A DNA stretch of 64,000 nt, taken from Rhodobacter maris. Its GTDB lineage: Bacteria > Pseudomonadota > Alphaproteobacteria > Rhodobacterales > Rhodobacteraceae. Positions within the stretch are counted from its first letter, which is position 1, and each line of letters begins with the position of its first letter. The stretch spans positions 186,001 through 250,000 of the forward strand of contig NZ_OBMT01000002.1 of assembly GCF_900217815.1 (NCBI RefSeq), read 5' to 3'. The notes under the pieces are model-generated. The model had not been told where the DNA came from. It was given only the letters and a program-made list of their open reading frames with translations, and ran no database searches. The translations under genes were made by a program, and so were the position numbers. Shown in pieces: positions 53,754-64,000 of this stretch.

Positions 53754-54805
53754 CCATCCATCTCCGCGAGTTTTTCGGCCTGGTCATGCGCAACAAGCGC
53801 GTCGATCACCTCGCCCAGATCGCCGCCGAGGATCTGCGGCAGCGCATAAAGGGTAAGGTTGATGCGGTGGTCCGTCATCCGTCCTTGCGGAAAATTGTAG
53901 GTGCGGATGCGTTCGGAGCGGTCGCCCGAACCTACTTGCGCGCGACGGCTGTCGGCGCGCTCGGTGGCGAGCCGCTCGCGTTCGCGCTCGTAAAGCCGCG
54001 CACGCAGCACCGCCATGGCGATGGCGCGGTTCTGGTGCTGGCTCTTTTCCGAGGAGGTCACCACGATGCCGCTGGGCAGGTGCGTGATGCGCACCGCGGA
54101 GTCGGTGGTGTTGACATGCTGCCCGCCCGCGCCCGAGGCGCGCATCGTGTCGATGCGGATGTCGGCGGCGGGAATGTCGATATCGACCTCTTCGGCCTCG
54201 GGAAGCACGGCGACGGTGGCCGCCGAGGTGTGGATGCGCCCGCCCGCCTCGGTTTCCGGCACGCGCTGCACGCGGTGCACGCCGCTCTCGTATTTGAGCC
54301 GCGCAAACACCCCTTCCCCCTCGATCCGCGCCATGCCTTCCTTCAGCCCGCCCAGTTCGGTGGGCGTGAAGTCGAGCCGCTCGAAGCGCCAGCCCATGCG
54401 CTCGGCATGGCGCTCATACATGCGCCAGAGGTCATAGGCGAACAGCGCCGCCTCCTCGCCGCCGGTGCCGGGGCGGATTTCAAGGATGGCGGGGCGCGCA
54501 TCGGCGGCATCCTTGGGCAACAGCGCGATGCGCAGCGCCTGTTCCATCTCGGGGATACGGGCCTTGAGACGGGGAAGCTCTTCTTCCGCAAGGTCGCGCA
54601 TCTCGGGATCGGCGAGCCAGCCCTCGGCCTCGGCCAGATCGGAAACGGCAGCGCGATAGGCGGCGATTTCGGACACGACCGGGCGCAGGTCACTGTATTC
54701 GCGCGAAAGCGCGGCGATTTCGGCTGGCGCGAGCGCGGAATTGAGCTTCGCCTCGAGAAAGTCGAAACGCGCCGTGATCTGGTCGAGTTTGTCGAGCGGA
54801 ACCAT
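53750..54805 (-). CDS. prfA: Peptide chain release factor 1
   Basis: This 351-residue release factor recognises UAA and UAG. The codon-recognition PxT-type motif is PET (residues 183-185) and the catalytic motif is GAGGQHVN (GGQ at 227-229). The length is slightly short compared with the 360 of E. coli. ATG 54805 has a weak ribosome site (GATGAAGCC). It overlaps prmC by 4 bp. Confidence 0.96.
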   Translation of the reverse strand: MVPLDKLDQITARFDFLEAKLNSALAPAEIAALSREYSDLRPVVSEIAAYRAAVSDLAEAEGWLADPEMRDLAEEELPRLKARIPEMEQALRIALLPKDAADARPAILEIRPGTGGEEAALFAYDLWRMYERHAERMGWRFERLDFTPTELGGLKEGMARIEGEGVFARLKYESGVHRVQRVPETEAGGRIHTSAATVAVLPEAEEVDIDIPAADIRIDTMRASGAGGQHVNTTDSAVRITHLPSGIVVTSSEKSQHQNRAIAMAVLRARLYERERERLATERADSRRAQVGSGDRSERIRTYNFPQGRMTDHRINLTLYALPQILGGDLGEVIDALVAHDQAEKLAEMDG

Positions 54806-54960
54806 GGCTTCATCTGACCGAGACCGGCGCGCGGGTCAAGGTGTGACGGGCGCAACCGGACTGTTTGGCGCCGCCTGAACCGCCTGAACGGCGCAGAGCG
54901 CGGGGCTCGCGTCCGTCGGGTCTTGAACCACAGGTCTGGACGGCGGCTGCCCGCCGCCCC

Positions 54961-55003
54961 GGCGCGCCGGTCCGGAACGGACGGCGTTCCGGACCGGCGC
55001 GCC
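54961..55003. repeat. Perfect 18-bp inverted repeat between prfA and zapA
   Basis: GGCGCGCCGGTCCGGAAC (54961-54978) and GTTCCGGACCGGCGCGCC (54986-55003) are exact complements around a 7-nt loop. It lies 10 bp after the zapA stop on the minus strand. It likely forms a strong hairpin that ends the zapA transcript, though no T-run follows. Confidence 0.75.
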
Positions 55004-55012
55004 ACCGCCCCC

Positions 55013-55396
55013 TCAGCCGGCCGCGGCTTCTTCCACCTTGTCGGCCATCGCCTCGGCGCGGGCGGCGATCTCGGCGAGCGTATCGCCCACCTCGGCCGGG
55101 ATCACCGGCACTTCAACGCGTTGCGGATTGGCCCTCACCTCCGAAAGCTCCGTCTCCAGCTCCGCCACCCGGGCGCGCAACTGGCGCAGATTGTCTTCGG
55201 TGCCCGCCGCCTTGTCGGCAAGCATCAGCCCCGCCATCAGGAGCATCCGGTTCTCCGGGATCCGCCCCATCTGCCCGGTCAACACCGAGGCCTCGGCATC
55301 CAGAAGCGCCGCCGCCGCCTGCAGGAAATGCTCTTCCCCCTCCTGGCAGGAGACATCGAAATCCCGCCCGCCAATCACGATGCGCAGATCAGCCAT
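55013..55396 (-). CDS. zapA: Cell-division protein ZapA
   Basis: This 127-residue ZapA-family protein has the N-terminal DLRIVIGGRDFDVSCQEGEE, then MLLMAGLMLADKAAG, and a C-terminal coiled coil (LRQLRARVAELETELSEV). It crosslinks FtsZ filaments. It overlaps the upstream coiled-coil gene by 8 bp; the two are paired and probably function together at the Z ring. Confidence 0.9.
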   Translation of the reverse strand: MADLRIVIGGRDFDVSCQEGEEHFLQAAAALLDAEASVLTGQMGRIPENRMLLMAGLMLADKAAGTEDNLRQLRARVAELETELSEVRANPQRVEVPVIPAEVGDTLAEIAARAEAMADKVEEAAAG

Positions 55397-56006
55397 GCTC
55401 CACCCCCTCCCGCGCCGGAGCGCCATTCACCGGCGCCTTCGCATGGGCCGCGACAATCGGTTCGAGCCCGGCCAGAATCTCGGCCAGTTCTGCCATCTCC
55501 CAGGAGCGCGCCGCCCGCAAGGCCTCCAGCTCGACCTGCATCGCCCGGTTCACCTGCGCCGCCGCCATCACGCTTCCTGCATCGACGAGGCTGCGGTTGA
55601 TCTCCACCAGATCGTTGTTGGCGCGTTTGAGCCGGTTCGCCTCCGCCTGCACCGCTTCCAGCGCCCGCGTCGCCTGCGCCAACCGCCGCTCCAGTGTGAC
55701 GAGTGTGGTTTCCTGTTTCTCACGGATCGCCCGGACCCGCTCGGTGAGCTGCATATTGGCCGCACGTTCCGCCTCCAGCGCCGCGCGTTCCGCTGCGAGC
55801 GCCGCACGTTCGACGGAGAGTTCCGCCTCCAGCGCCTCGATCTGCGCCGTATCGACCACCACCACAGGTTCGGGTGGCGCGACGGGTTCGGGGGGCTCCG
55901 CCTCGGGCACAGGCTCGGCCGGGCGCTGCACAAGGGTTTCCACGCCCCGCCCGATCCGTTCGAGCGCATAGGCTATGCGGCGCTCATACTCTGCCAGATC
56001 CGTCAT
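55389..56006 (-). CDS. Coiled-coil protein paired with zapA, function unknown
   Basis: This is a 205-residue protein. After MTDLAEYERRIAYALERIGR and a Pro/Glu/Val linker, residues about 53-145 form a long coiled coil (heptads in ELSVERAALAAERAALEAER). A short C-terminal helix follows (SWEMAELAEILAGLEPIVAA). There is no membrane segment. The tight overlap with zapA suggests a ZapB-like role in division, but this is an inference only. Confidence 0.7.
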   Translation of the reverse strand: MTDLAEYERRIAYALERIGRGVETLVQRPAEPVPEAEPPEPVAPPEPVVVVDTAQIEALEAELSVERAALAAERAALEAERAANMQLTERVRAIREKQETTLVTLERRLAQATRALEAVQAEANRLKRANNDLVEINRSLVDAGSVMAAAQVNRAMQVELEALRAARSWEMAELAEILAGLEPIVAAHAKAPVNGAPAREGVEHG

Positions 56007-56134
56007 TCCGTCTCCTCGTCTGGTCCTGTCCCGGGGTCCGTTTCGGTCCGGCCCGTTCCGCCCCGTTTGTTTCATTGCCGTTTCGTTGCCGGTTCATTCG
56101 TGCCCGCTTCGGTTGCGCCCCGCGCACCCGGCCC

Positions 56135-56167
56135 GCGAATCGCAACGCTTTGCGGCTCGCCTTTTAG
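56135..56167 (+). terminator. Orphan intrinsic terminator in the tkt upstream region
   Basis: GCGAATCGCAA (56135-56145), loop CGCT, TTGCGGCTCGC (56150-56160; one mismatch and one G-U pair) and then CTTTTAG. It faces the plus strand, yet no plus-strand gene lies before it. The 296-bp gap (56007-56302) holds no other gene that I can support. Confidence 0.5.
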
Positions 56168-56302
56168 TTTATCCGTTGCGACAATCTTCTCCCACCCTTT
56201 TGCCTCAAGCACTTGGGGGGCGCGCTTGATCTTGCCCCGATCCCTGTTATCACGGGGGCCGACATCCGTTCCAAGAACCCGCTCCACGAAAAGGACGCCC
56301 CC

Positions 56303-58321
56303 ATGGACATCGCCGCGCTGCGTGCCGCTCACCCCGACCACTGGAAGCTTGCCACCGCGATCCGCGTGCTCGCCATCGACGCCGTGCAGGCGGCCAATTC
56401 CGGGCACCCTGGCATGCCGATGGGCATGGCCGATGTGGCCACGGTTCTTTATCGCAACCACCTGAAATTCGATGCAAAAGCGCCGAACTGGGCGGATCGG
56501 GACCGGTTCGTTCTTTCCGCGGGCCACGGCTCGATGCTGCTTTACGCGCTGCTCCATCTCTCCGGCTACGAACAGGCGACGCTCGACGAGGTGAAGGCCT
56601 TCCGGCAATGGGGCGCGCGGATGGCCGGGCACCCGGAATTCGGCCATCTCGAAGGCGTAGAAACGACCACCGGCCCGCTCGGTCAGGGCATTTCCACCGC
56701 CGTCGGCATGGCAATTGCCGAAAAATCCATGGCGGCGCGCTTTGGCAAATCTGTCGTTGATCACAAGATCTGGGTGATCGCGGGCGACGGCTGCCTGATG
56801 GAGGGCATCAGCCAGGAAGCGATCGGGCTCGCGGGCAAGCAGGAACTCGACAACCTGATCGTGCTTTGGGACAACAACAACATCACCATCGATGGCCGGG
56901 TGACGGTCTCCGACAAGACCGATCAGCGCGCGCGCTTTGCCGCCTCGGGCTGGGTGGTCTTGAGCTGCGACGGCCATGACCCGGCCGATATCGACCGCGC
57001 GTTGACCGAGGCGAAAAAGGCCAAGGCTCCGGTGCTTGTCGATTGCAAGACGATCATCGGCTTTGGCTCGCCCAACAAGGCCGACAGCTATGCCGTGCAC
57101 GGCGCGCCCCTCGGCGGCGGCGAGATCAAGGCGACGCGCGAGGTTTACGGCTGGGCGCATGGCCCGTTCGAGATCCCCGCGGATATCAAGGCGGACTGGG
57201 AGGCGATTGGCGCCAAGGGCGCGGCGGAGCATGCCGCCTGGGCCGCGCGCCTCGATGCGCTGTCGCCCACGAAAAAGGCCGAGTTCGAGCGGCAGATGAG
57301 CCGGGGCGTGCCGAAGAAACTCGCCACCGCGATCCGCGCCTTCAAAAAGGCGAACTCGGAAGCCGCGCCGAAAGTGGCGACCCGCAAGGCCTCGGAAATG
57401 GTGCTGGCCGCAGTCAACCCGGTCGTGCCCGAAACCATTGGCGGCTCGGCGGACCTCACCGGCTCGAACCTGACGAAAACGAGCGATATTTCCGACTTCA
57501 TGCCCGACAATCGCAAGGGCCGCTACATGCGCTACGGCATTCGCGAACACGCAATGGCGGCGGCGATGAACGGGATGTGGCTGCATGGCGGCGTGCGTCC
57601 CTATGGCGGCACCTTCTTTTGCTTCACCGATTACGCGCGCGGCGCGATGCGGCTCTCGGCGCTGATGGGCGTGCCCACGGTCTATGTGATGACGCATGAC
57701 AGCATCGGCCTTGGCGAAGACGGGCCGACTCACCAGCCGGTCGAGCATCTGGCGATCTGCCGCGCCACGCCCAACACCTGGACCTTCCGCCCCGCCGATG
57801 TGATCGAGACCGCCGAGGCGTGGGAGCTGGCGCTCTCGTCGGAGCGCACGCCCTCGGTGCTGGCGCTGAGCCGCCAGAACCTGCCCACGCTGCGCACCGC
57901 CCATAACCAGAAAAACCTGACCGCCCAAGGCGCTTATGTGATCGCAGAAGCGGCGGGCAAACGTCAGGCGATCCTGATGGCGACGGGCTCGGAAGTGGAG
58001 ATCGCGCTCAAGGCGCGCGACATCCTGCAAGCGGAGGCGATTGGCACCCGCGTGGTCTCGATGCCCTGCATGGAGCTTTTTGCCGCCCAGCCCGAGACCT
58101 ACCGGCGCAAGATCCTGCCGCCCGGCGCGGTGCGCGTGGCCGTTGAGGCCGCGATCCGCCAGCCGTGGGACCGCTGGCTTCTGGGCGAGCGCGGCTCCGA
58201 GAAGAAAGCCGATTTCGTCGGCATGGAGGGCTTTGGCGCCTCCGCCCCGGCCGAGCGGCTCTATGCCGAATTCGGCATCACGCCGGAAGCCGTCGCCGCC
58301 AAGGTGAAAGCCCTGCTGTGA
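56303..58321 (+). CDS. tkt: Transketolase
   Basis: This is a 672-residue thiamine-diphosphate enzyme of the pentose phosphate and Calvin cycles. It has [17 protein letters not shown], the TPP-binding [33 protein letters not shown] region (Gly-Asp-Gly...Asn), and the His in [15 protein letters not shown] 56303 ([17 protein letters not shown]) follows AAGGACG. The length is normal. A Calvin-cycle role is possible, but no other cbb gene is in the window. Confidence 0.95.
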   Translation: MDIAALRAAHPDHWKLATAIRVLAIDAVQAANSGHPGMPMGMADVATVLYRNHLKFDAKAPNWADRDRFVLSAGHGSMLLYALLHLSGYEQATLDEVKAFRQWGARMAGHPEFGHLEGVETTTGPLGQGISTAVGMAIAEKSMAARFGKSVVDHKIWVIAGDGCLMEGISQEAIGLAGKQELDNLIVLWDNNNITIDGRVTVSDKTDQRARFAASGWVVLSCDGHDPADIDRALTEAKKAKAPVLVDCKTIIGFGSPNKADSYAVHGAPLGGGEIKATREVYGWAHGPFEIPADIKADWEAIGAKGAAEHAAWAARLDALSPTKKAEFERQMSRGVPKKLATAIRAFKKANSEAAPKVATRKASEMVLAAVNPVVPETIGGSADLTGSNLTKTSDISDFMPDNRKGRYMRYGIREHAMAAAMNGMWLHGGVRPYGGTFFCFTDYARGAMRLSALMGVPTVYVMTHDSIGLGEDGPTHQPVEHLAICRATPNTWTFRPADVIETAEAWELALSSERTPSVLALSRQNLPTLRTAHNQKNLTAQGAYVIAEAAGKRQAILMATGSEVEIALKARDILQAEAIGTRVVSMPCMELFAAQPETYRRKILPPGAVRVAVEAAIRQPWDRWLLGERGSEKKADFVGMEGFGASAPAERLYAEFGITPEAVAAKVKALL

Positions 58322-58356
58322 CCACCGGGCAAGACCCACACACCACAAAATCAAGG

Positions 58357-58378
58357 GGGGGGCCGGAGCCGGCCCCCC
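58357..58378 (+). terminator. GC-rich hairpin after tkt
   Basis: GGGGGGCCGG (58357-58366) pairs with CCGGCCCCCC (58369-58378). It lies 35 bp after the tkt stop and just before the next gene, and supports a start at 58414 for that gene rather than the GTG at 58318. Confidence 0.6.
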
Positions 58379-58413
58379 TCGCCGTTGCCTCCCCCGGAGT
58401 GCCGGGGCCAGAC

Positions 58414-59301
58414 ATGCCCGAGCCGGCGATCCCGGCGCCCGAAACCGCGTTCATCGGCAAGGGGATCGGGCTTCTTCTTCTGGCGCTGATCTTTTTCACG
58501 CTGATGGATGTCGTGGCGAAGAAGCTGGGCCAGAGCTACGCGCCCGCGATGGTGATCTGGGCGCGCTTTGCCGTGAACCTCGCGCTCGTCTCGCTTATTT
58601 TCCGCGGCTCCTTCCTTGCTCATGCGCGCTCGCGCCAGCCCGGGCTACAACTGCTGCGCGGCATCTTCCAGATGGGCACGGTGGCGCTGTTCTTTCTTGC
58701 GATCCGCTCGATCGGTCTTGCAGAAGCCGCCGCGCTCACCGATCTGAACCCGGTTCTGATCACGCTCGGCGCGGCCCTTTTTCTGGGCGAAAAGATCGGC
58801 CCCCGCCGGGTGGCCGGAATTTTCGTTTCCTTCCTCGGCGCGCTGATCATCCTGCGGCCCGGCGCGGGGGTGATGGATCCCGCCGCGCTCTACGCGCTCG
58901 CCGCCGCCTTCACCTATGCGGGCGGCGCACTGATGACGCGGGTGGTGCGGTTCGACAGCACCGCCACCTCGGTGATCTGGTCCGCGGGTGTCGGAACGGC
59001 GTTTTCTTCGCTCGCCTTGCCCTTCTTCTGGCAGGAAGTCGCGCCCGCCGACCTGCCGCTTTTCCTTGCTGTCGGCGCGCTTGGCGCGGCGGGTCAGGCG
59101 TTTCTGATCAAGGCCTTCCGCGCCGCTCCCGCGGGCGTGCTGGCGCCCTACGGCTACCTCGGCCTTGTTCTTTCCTCGCTCTGGGGATGGATCTTTTTCG
59201 CTGCCCTGCCAGACCTTTACACGGTCTTGGGCGCGGGCGTGATCGTGGCGGCGGGGCTCTGGGTCTGGAACGCGGAGCGCCGCGCGGCGCGGGGGCGTTA
59301 A
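58414..59301 (+). CDS. DMT-family (EamA) permease
   Basis: This 295-residue permease has ten hydrophobic segments. The two EamA repeats are LLLLALIFFTLMDVVAKKL...ALFFLAIRSIGLAEAAALTD and DPAALYALAAAFTYAGGALM...SLWGWIFFAALPD. A GTG at 58318 would start inside the tkt stop (4-bp overlap) but puts a GC hairpin in the coding part, so ATG 58414 is favoured. Substrate unknown. Its stop shares TTAA with the convergent DUF1223 gene. Confidence 0.85.
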   Translation: MPEPAIPAPETAFIGKGIGLLLLALIFFTLMDVVAKKLGQSYAPAMVIWARFAVNLALVSLIFRGSFLAHARSRQPGLQLLRGIFQMGTVALFFLAIRSIGLAEAAALTDLNPVLITLGAALFLGEKIGPRRVAGIFVSFLGALIILRPGAGVMDPAALYALAAAFTYAGGALMTRVVRFDSTATSVIWSAGVGTAFSSLALPFFWQEVAPADLPLFLAVGALGAAGQAFLIKAFRAAPAGVLAPYGYLGLVLSSLWGWIFFAALPDLYTVLGAGVIVAAGLWVWNAERRAARGR

Positions 59302-60212
59302 CGCAGCCAGGCGGCCGAAAGGATCGGCCCGGGCAAGGGCGCGGTCTTGCCCGGCAGCGCGGTCTGCACGATCACCACGGCGGGTTCCGTACCATCGATC
59401 TTGGCGTTGAGGCGCAACGCCGTCTTTCCGTCCCACTCAGCCACCGCATGCCAGGCGGTGACCACATTGGCGTAATCAAGCACTTTGCCTGCATTCTCGC
59501 CACGCAAAATTTCCACTTGCGCCTGGGGCACATAGCGCACGATCTGCACAACGCTCGGGCGCTCGAGCGGCCGCGAGAGCGGCGCGAGGTCGATCACATA
59601 TTGCCCCGGGGACTCCCCTTCGGAAACAGCGATCGACACGCGGGGTGGCGTGGCGGCCTCCTGCGCGATCACCGCATCAAGCGCGGGGGCTGCAGGCGCG
59701 GTGAGTGAGGCCTCGCCGCCAACGATCACCTGCGGCGTATAAAGCGTGCGTTCCCCCGCCGCGCGGGTATAGGCCTTTTGCCGCGCGGTGAAGGCGGGCT
59801 GGGCAAAAGGATCTTCCCAGCCGAGATAATCCCAGTAATCGACATGAAGCGAGAGCGCCACCACATCGGAGCGCGTGGCGACCTGCGCCAGAAGCGCATC
59901 GGCGGGGGGGCATGCGGAGCAGCCCTGCGAGGTGAAAAGCTCCACAACGACAGGCGCGGGCCGCGGCGGAGCCGAAGGGGCAATCAGCGTATTGACCCCG
60001 GGCAGCGCCGCTGTTCCCGCGAGCGCCCGGTCAACCGCGCGGTTGAGGCTTTCGATCAGAGAGGCGCCGGGCATCGAGCCTGGCGCGGCATTTGTCGCGC
60101 CCGCGCCCAATCCGCCCGGCAGCCCTTGCGCAAGCCCAGCCACCGGCGCCCCGGCGAGAAGGCCGAGGACGATGCACTGTCCGATTGCTGCGCTGAGCTT
60201 TGCGCCTGGCAT
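59298..60212 (-). CDS. DUF1223 secreted thioredoxin-like protein
   Basis: This 304-residue protein has a signal peptide (MPGAKLSAAIGQCIVLGLLA...AGLAQG, cleaved near residue 29). The thioredoxin-like motif ELFTSQGCSACPPADALL (CSAC) lies near residue 99, and TPQVIVGGEASLTAP is a cis-Pro-type segment. DUF1223 proteins are periplasmic and of unknown role; the CxxC suggests redox work. ATG 60212 follows GGAGCGAGGTGAC. Divergent from acnA. Confidence 0.85.
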   Translation of the reverse strand: MPGAKLSAAIGQCIVLGLLAGAPVAGLAQGLPGGLGAGATNAAPGSMPGASLIESLNRAVDRALAGTAALPGVNTLIAPSAPPRPAPVVVELFTSQGCSACPPADALLAQVATRSDVVALSLHVDYWDYLGWEDPFAQPAFTARQKAYTRAAGERTLYTPQVIVGGEASLTAPAAPALDAVIAQEAATPPRVSIAVSEGESPGQYVIDLAPLSRPLERPSVVQIVRYVPQAQVEILRGENAGKVLDYANVVTAWHAVAEWDGKTALRLNAKIDGTEPAVVIVQTALPGKTAPLPGPILSAAWLR

Positions 60213-60454
60213 GTCACCTCGCTCCGATTGCGTTCTCTTACCTACGGTGCAAGGGGCGCGAAAGCCAATCAAGGTTTTGCGATGTGTCACTCGTTTGTCG
60301 CAACGTCGCGAGGGATGAAAACCCCCTGCCCCGCAGCGCCTGCGACAAAACGGTGTGCAACGGTATACAAAAAGTGCCTCCGCCCCCTTGATCGACTCCG
60401 CGGCATGGGGCACATAGCGTTCAGCGACACCTTCAAAGCCACGGGAGGCACCCA

Positions 60455-63208
<2,754 letters not shown>

Positions 63209-63228
63209 GCAAAGCCCTGAATGATCTC

Positions 63229-63256
63229 AAAGGCGGCCCCGGGAGGGCCGCCTTTT
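63229..63256 (+). terminator. Terminator after acnA
   Basis: AAAGGCGGCCC (63229-63239) pairs with GGGCCGCCTTT (63245-63255), 11 bp, followed by TTG. It lies 20 bp past the acnA stop. Confidence 0.85.
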
Positions 63257-63409
63257 GCGTGCAACGCGCTTCAATCTCGACCCGGTTTCAGTGATATTTG
63301 AGCCCGACGCCGCTCCCACCGCCAGTGCCTGCGAAATGAGCCCCCTGAAACGCAGATCTTGACGCGGAACTGCGCCCCCCCATATTTCCTCCATGTTAAG
63401 GAGGATCAC

Positions 63410-63724
63410 ATGACGGATCGTGCGCTCTGGATCGAACAACGGGTCGCCAATGACGGCCCCTCGGCGCTTGTCGCCTATTTGCTGTGGTTCTTCCTCGGCT
63501 TCTTCGGGGTGCACCGCTTTTACCTGGGCCGCTGGATCTCGGGGCTGTTGATGCTGATCCTGTTCGGCATCGGCTCGGCGCTGACCTTCCTGCTTGTGGG
63601 TTATATCCCGCTGGCGCTCGTGGGGCTCTGGTGGGCGCTTGATGCGCTCCTCATTCCCGGCATGATCGCCACCGACCGCGCCTTTTTGCGGATGCGGCTG
63701 ATGCGTGAGAGCGGCGGTTACTGA
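63410..63724 (+). CDS. TM2-domain membrane protein
   Basis: This 104-residue protein has two helices joined by the TM2 motif LLWFFLGFFGVHRFYLGRWISG, then LLMLILFGIGSALTFLL. ATG 63410 has an excellent AAGGAGGATCAC site. TM2 proteins are common in bacteria but of unknown function. Its stop lies just inside the end of the convergent mprF-like gene (7-bp overlap). Confidence 0.88.
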   Translation: MTDRALWIEQRVANDGPSALVAYLLWFFLGFFGVHRFYLGRWISGLLMLILFGIGSALTFLLVGYIPLALVGLWWALDALLIPGMIATDRAFLRMRLMRESGGY

Positions 63725-64000
63725 GACTTCCGGCCCAAAAGCCCGCGCGGCCCGCCCGAGATCAGCATCGCCACATCGGCCATCGCCACCATCGGTGAAA
63801 CGCCCACCGGCAGCGCGATGTAGCGCGGCCGCCATTGCGGGTTGAACTTCGCCTTGAAAGCGCGCAGCCCCTCGAAATTATAAAACGCGCCGCCGTGGCG
63901 GAACATCAGCGCGCCGAAATGGTGCCAGAGCCGTTCCGTGCGGCGGGTGGAAAGCCCGGCGAGCGGCGCCATGCCGAGGCTGAATTCCGCGGCCCCCTCG
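63718..64000 (-). CDS. MprF-like phosphatidylglycerol lysyltransferase, C-terminal end (partial)
   Basis: The last 93 codons of a gene that runs past the window edge. The translation includes EFSLGMAPLAGLSTR, then NFEGLRAFKAKFNPQWRPRYIALP, typical of the soluble synthase domain (DUF2156) of MprF-type proteins that attach amino acids to phosphatidylglycerol. The full N-terminal membrane part is outside. The symbol is left blank as the amino acid donor is unknown. Confidence 0.8.
   Translation of the reverse strand, partial: EGAAEFSLGMAPLAGLSTRRTERLWHHFGALMFRHGGAFYNFEGLRAFKAKFNPQWRPRYIALPVGVSPMVAMADVAMLISGGPRGLLGRKSQ

Noticed and set aside
58318-58413. GTG start at 58318 for the DMT permease (overlapping tkt stop)
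   Set aside because: It would code a Pro/Gly-rich 32-residue head across a strong GC hairpin. ATG 58414 gives the normal family start.
56177-60305. Shared GTCGCAAC octamer before tkt, acnA and sodB
   Set aside because: An 8-mer is expected about twice in 64 kb by chance on both strands, the orientation to the genes differs, and no spacing rule appears.

Overview
The window is high-GC (about two-thirds G+C) alphaproteobacterial chromosome. Gene content and order point to the Rhodobacteraceae, close to Rhodobacter: a heterotetrameric sarcosine oxidase (soxBDAG), FrcBCA-type and SmoEFGK-type sugar importers, a radA-cvpA-purF block next to alr and an Mla-type transporter, an lptF-lptG-lptD-surA-pdxA-rsmA run, zapA with a coiled-coil partner, tkt and acnA. 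The family assignment rests on recognised proteins and synteny; no rRNA gene is present to confirm it. I saw no tRNA, rRNA, CRISPR array, prophage or complete insertion sequence.

Layout. 1-4.0 kb: a partial EamA permease, a Hint-domain protein, and an aldehyde dehydrogenase plus FAH-family hydrolase pair. 4.0-7.0 kb: frcBCA ABC importer on the minus strand, with a hairpin terminator between frcB and frcC and another after frcA. 7.2-12.1 kb: divergent HAD phosphatase and smoEFGK polyol importer, without polyol dehydrogenases. 12.2-15.8 kb: yfgM-like, bamB and der. 16-21 kb: Atm1-type ABC exporter, LysM protein, LOG protein, RarD permease. 21.2-23.6 kb: tryptophanase, Fe/Mn superoxide dismutase and a small unknown protein. 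23.7-29.2 kb: the sarcosine oxidase operon, which holds an unlisted 58-residue membrane protein and a palindromic repeat. 29.4-34.7 kb: ccmI, ruvX, DUF1289, alr, mlaE, mlaF and pqiA, mostly joined by 4-bp or short overlaps. 34.7-38.0 kb: a 1030-residue RTX protein behind a perfect FNR-type box. 38-41.6 kb: radA, cvpA, purF. 41.6-42.0 kb: three palindromic repeats. 42-43.9 kb: pepA-holC. 44-51.8 kb: the lpt-surA-pdxA-rsmA operon. 51.8-56 kb: DUF4167 protein, prfA-prmC, zapA and its neighbour. 56.3-64 kb: tkt, a DMT permease, a DUF1223 protein, acnA, a TM2 protein, and the end of an mprF-like gene.

Most of the window is housekeeping. The signals that annotation does not explain are these: (1) a roughly 440-bp in-frame block inside ccmI with about 48% GC and foreign codon usage; (2) the RTX gene inserted between pqiA and radA, with a 20-bp FNR-type palindrome about 42 bp before a predicted start site and seven propeller-like repeats at its N terminus; (3) a composite double-hairpin repeat family in at least six copies, one of which abuts the rsmA start; (4) a small membrane protein inside the sarcosine oxidase operon; and (5) an orphan terminator upstream of tkt that may end a short RNA. 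I did not find a clearly new defence or mobile system. The RTX locus is the nearest to an uncharacterised functional unit.
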